Positions 61,442 through 64,000 of a DNA stretch of 64,000 nt are shown here, one piece after another; position 1 is the first letter of the stretch, and each line of letters begins with the position of its first letter. The notes under the pieces were generated by a model. That model saw nothing but the letters and a program-made list of their open reading frames with translations, did no database searches and had not been told where the DNA came from. A program made the position numbers and the translations under genes. This DNA is from Bdellovibrionales bacterium (GTDB lineage: Bacteria; Bdellovibrionota; Bacteriovoracia; Bacteriovoracales; Bacteriovoracaceae): assembly GCA_018646675.1 (NCBI GenBank), contig JABGUH010000042.1, positions 62,001 through 126,000 on the forward strand, in the 5' to 3' direction.

Positions 61442-64000
61442 ATGAATCATCATCTTGGCCGCTGGGCGGTTATCGATATTGAAACAAGTGGTATCAATCC
61501 ACAAAATGATGCCATAATTGATTTGGGCTATCTGCAATTTGATGGCACCAAGCTAGCTAAAGAGTACTCATCTCTAGTTCGTTGTGAAGATCCAGTATCC
61601 CCATTTATTACAAAATTAACTGGCATCACAAATAAGATGCTTCGCAGTGCTCCTCTATGGGAGGAGGTCAGAAATGACCTGTGGAATCTCGCAGGTCATC
61701 AACTAGTCGCTCATCACGCCTGCTTTGAAGAGTCATTTTTGGCCCCCGAGTTTGAGATGATGGAGATTGGTGACTCTGAGGGAGAGTCCTATTTAGATAC
61801 CATCTATTTTCTGGCACTACTTTTTCCTAACCATCAACGCTTTAGCCTAGAGTCATTTATTGTTGAGTGGAAGATTGCCCCTGCGGAGGAGCACCGCGGA
61901 TTACAAGATTCTGTTGATCTGCTAAAAGTAATCTTAGTTGCCATCCGATTAACACGCACTCAATCCAGCCATCAGCAGATGGTTGAAATGCTATTTTCAA
62001 AATACCAAGTAGATGAACACTGGTTTGGTAAGTTCCTCTTACTTGAAGAGTCAGAGCTTTTAGAGATTGCCTCAGCCATCAACTTTGATCTAGATACAAA
62101 AGTAGCTGAGATTGTCCAAGACAAAAAAGTCACAAGCGACCCAAAAACCATTAACTGTTTCTCGTGGGATTTCAGTGGAGAGAATATAAAAAATATTCTA
62201 CGCTCAGAAAACGAAATCAAGGAGGTTCTCCCTAATTACCGTCACCGCTCCTCACAAGAGTCGATGGCATTAAAGGTCGGACAGTCACTAAAAAATAACA
62301 TCCACTCTTTAGTGCAAGCACCTACCGGAACTGGAAAAACATTGGGTTATCTGCTGCCGGCAACGCTGTATGCAAAAAATGCAGGAGAGCAGATTTTAAT
62401 TTCAACCGGAACCAAAACTTTACAACATCAGGCAATTTCAAAAGATGTCCCTAACCTACAGAGTATACTGGGGCCGACCTCTTCCCAGCTAAAAATTGTC
62501 CCCCTGGTTGGTTCCAATAATCATCTTTGTGAACTACTATTTCAACAGAAGCTGAGGGAGCTGGACCTGTTCTCTCTAAGTAATTTTCACGATTACTTCA
62601 ACTACCTCTATTTTGAGATTATCTTTGAGTATAACCGCAGTATCGGCGGCCCCAACCCCATCTTGCGGTCAGCTCTCCCCTACGTCATTAAAAGAAGCGA
62701 TCCCACCTTTAGCGAAATTGAGCGGGAAATTGCTGTTGATTTTAGGTCTTGTACTACCCACAAGTGTCCACTACGTTTTGGCTGCTCCTATTTCAACGGA
62801 CTACAAGATGCTAAGGATGCAGATATTATAATTGGCAACCACGCCCTAATGTTCTCATGGCCCAGAAGTTTTCCTCGACCTAAATCTGTAATTGTAGATG
62901 AGTCCCATAAAATTGAAGATGAGGCCACACGCTCATTCTCGGTAGAGCTAGACCAGAGACAACTTACCCATATGCGCCAACAGCTAGAGAGTAACCAGGG
63001 GGTCGGATCACTTTTTTTTCTAATGGGAGAGCTGGATAACAGTCAGGATCTAATTGCTGGAATTAAAGATGCCACCCTCACTGCGGCTAAGATGCTACAA
63101 GACCACCTATTGGTGCTGCCAGAGCTAATTGAGCAATTTTTCAAGCGTCGCCACAACTATACTGAACTTTACTGGAATGAAATCCCCATGCTAAGCAGGG
63201 AGCAAGCGAACGATCCACTCTCTCGGGGAATAATCAATCACCTGCTTAGCATTCAAACCATCCTGGATGATTACCACAAAAAACTTGATCCATGGATCGA
63301 ATATTGGCACATCGATAACGTGAAGGAGGAGAACAGCGTTATCGCTCTGACTCGTTTTAACTCTTTTATAGGCCAATTAGATGACATCAATCTAGCATTT
63401 GCACTAGCGATGGAGCAAAAAGAGGGCCACGCCCACACACTAAAGTATCATCAGGATATGGGATTTGCCCTATTAAGTGCACCGATTAATATTGGGGAGG
63501 TGGTATATAATCAACTATTATCCACATCCGAAGCAGTAGTGTTCACATCCGCAACTCTAGGTAGTGCTACCGGAGAGCAGGGCACCAAGGGCATCGAGTG
63601 GGCAACAGGCTATAGTTATCTTGAACCAGAGAAGCGCTTTCGCACTGGTTTCTTTCTACCTGCAGTCTACGACTATCAAAATCGCAGCAAGGTATTTTTA
63701 TGTGATGATCTTCCTCCAATGCGTGATCTCAATTTCATTCCCGACAGTCTGGGACCTGTGATAAAACTAATTCAAGATATTGGAGGCCGCTCCCTACTGC
63801 TCTACTCCGCAAAAACCCGCTTTGAAGCCGCCTGTAATCTGGTGTTGGACAAACTGGAAGGGGTGATTCCCGTATTTATTCAGGGGATGGGACAAAATGT
63901 GATTGAACAATTTCAGCAATCACCATCCGGTATACTGATTGGAATGGAATCTTTTGGTGAGGGAATTGATATCCCTGGAGATGCTCTACAATTTATCTTT
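61442..64000 (+). CDS. dinG: DnaQ-type exonuclease fused to DinG-like helicase (3' end off the window)
   Basis: The open frame has 853 codons and runs off the right edge. The N-terminal part is a DEDD exonuclease (VIDIETSG, then HHACFEE and HRGLQDSVDL). A superfamily 2 helicase follows, with Walker A APTGTGKT at 293-300 and DESH at 486-489. Four cysteines at 363 (NNHLCEL), 437, 442 and 448 lie where XPD/DinG iron-sulfur helicases coordinate their 4Fe-4S cluster. An exonuclease domain plus an intact cluster is a less common mix. It probably unwinds DNA at stalled forks or R-loops. Confidence 0.85.
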   Translation, partial: MNHHLGRWAVIDIETSGINPQNDAIIDLGYLQFDGTKLAKEYSSLVRCEDPVSPFITKLTGITNKMLRSAPLWEEVRNDLWNLAGHQLVAHHACFEESFLAPEFEMMEIGDSEGESYLDTIYFLALLFPNHQRFSLESFIVEWKIAPAEEHRGLQDSVDLLKVILVAIRLTRTQSSHQQMVEMLFSKYQVDEHWFGKFLLLEESELLEIASAINFDLDTKVAEIVQDKKVTSDPKTINCFSWDFSGENIKNILRSENEIKEVLPNYRHRSSQESMALKVGQSLKNNIHSLVQAPTGTGKTLGYLLPATLYAKNAGEQILISTGTKTLQHQAISKDVPNLQSILGPTSSQLKIVPLVGSNNHLCELLFQQKLRELDLFSLSNFHDYFNYLYFEIIFEYNRSIGGPNPILRSALPYVIKRSDPTFSEIEREIAVDFRSCTTHKCPLRFGCSYFNGLQDAKDADIIIGNHALMFSWPRSFPRPKSVIVDESHKIEDEATRSFSVELDQRQLTHMRQQLESNQGVGSLFFLMGELDNSQDLIAGIKDATLTAAKMLQDHLLVLPELIEQFFKRRHNYTELYWNEIPMLSREQANDPLSRGIINHLLSIQTILDDYHKKLDPWIEYWHIDNVKEENSVIALTRFNSFIGQLDDINLAFALAMEQKEGHAHTLKYHQDMGFALLSAPINIGEVVYNQLLSTSEAVVFTSATLGSATGEQGTKGIEWATGYSYLEPEKRFRTGFFLPAVYDYQNRSKVFLCDDLPPMRDLNFIPDSLGPVIKLIQDIGGRSLLLYSAKTRFEAACNLVLDKLEGVIPVFIQGMGQNVIEQFQQSPSGILIGMESFGEGIDIPGDALQFIF

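Noticed and set aside
1-64000. Search by eye for CRISPR arrays, tRNA and rRNA genes, insertion sequences and attachment sites
   Set aside because: No regular spacer repeat, no tRNA or rRNA signature and no transposase or integrase motif was found; all gaps between genes are under 300 bases.

Overview
The window is a densely packed, AT-leaning bacterial chromosome segment. No rRNA, tRNA, insertion sequence, prophage or CRISPR array was seen. Several traits point to a predatory or gliding delta-type lineage (Bdellovibrionota, or a myxobacterial relative). These are two Lon proteases, a csrA-fliW pair, many TPR lipoproteins, a myxobacterial-type outer-membrane barrel protein, an FHA/TonB-like motility protein and a CFI-box C-terminal domain. 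The species assignment is inference; no marker rRNA is present.

Layout. 1-9.9 kb is mostly housekeeping: the end of an exported protein, a response regulator, a dCMP deaminase, lon, glmU, a nucleosidase paired with a divergent RelA/SpoT-like protein, pgpA and recA-recX. 9.9-19 kb holds a class V aminotransferase, alaS, a peptide-binding lipoprotein, two small unknown genes, an acyl-CoA ligase and rpoZ. 19-27.5 kb holds a second lon, an AMIN-like exported protein, csrA and fliW, a TPR protein, bamD, an AI-2E-type permease, a cNMP-binding protein and a TPR/SH3 membrane protein. 27.5-32.4 kb is an arginine-type operon (class III aminotransferase, an aldehyde dehydrogenase homologue that lacks its catalytic residues, argC, argB).

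32.4-40.7 kb is a compact six-gene operon that matches the core Glt gliding-motility envelope complex: an outer-membrane barrel, GltC, GltD, GltE, GltF and GltG. It has its own candidate promoter. 40.8-47.6 kb encodes AddA and AddB recombination nucleases behind an unusual lipoprotein gene. 47.8-53.8 kb has a membrane Fe-S quinone oxidoreductase, with three overlapping genes for unrecognised exported proteins behind it. 53.8-60.7 kb is a mix of a lipase, two small unknown proteins, a polyprenyl-phosphate glycosyltransferase, a DCC1-like thiol protein overlapping a Cys-rich basic exported protein, a DtxR/MntR-like regulator and a CFI-box protein. The window ends with yebC and an exonuclease-DinG helicase fusion that runs off the right edge.

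Most promising for follow-up: the RelA/SpoT-like plus nucleosidase pair, the catalytically dead aldehyde dehydrogenase inside the arginine operon, the minimal glt operon, the three-gene exported operon at 49.8-53.8 kb, and the CFI-box protein.
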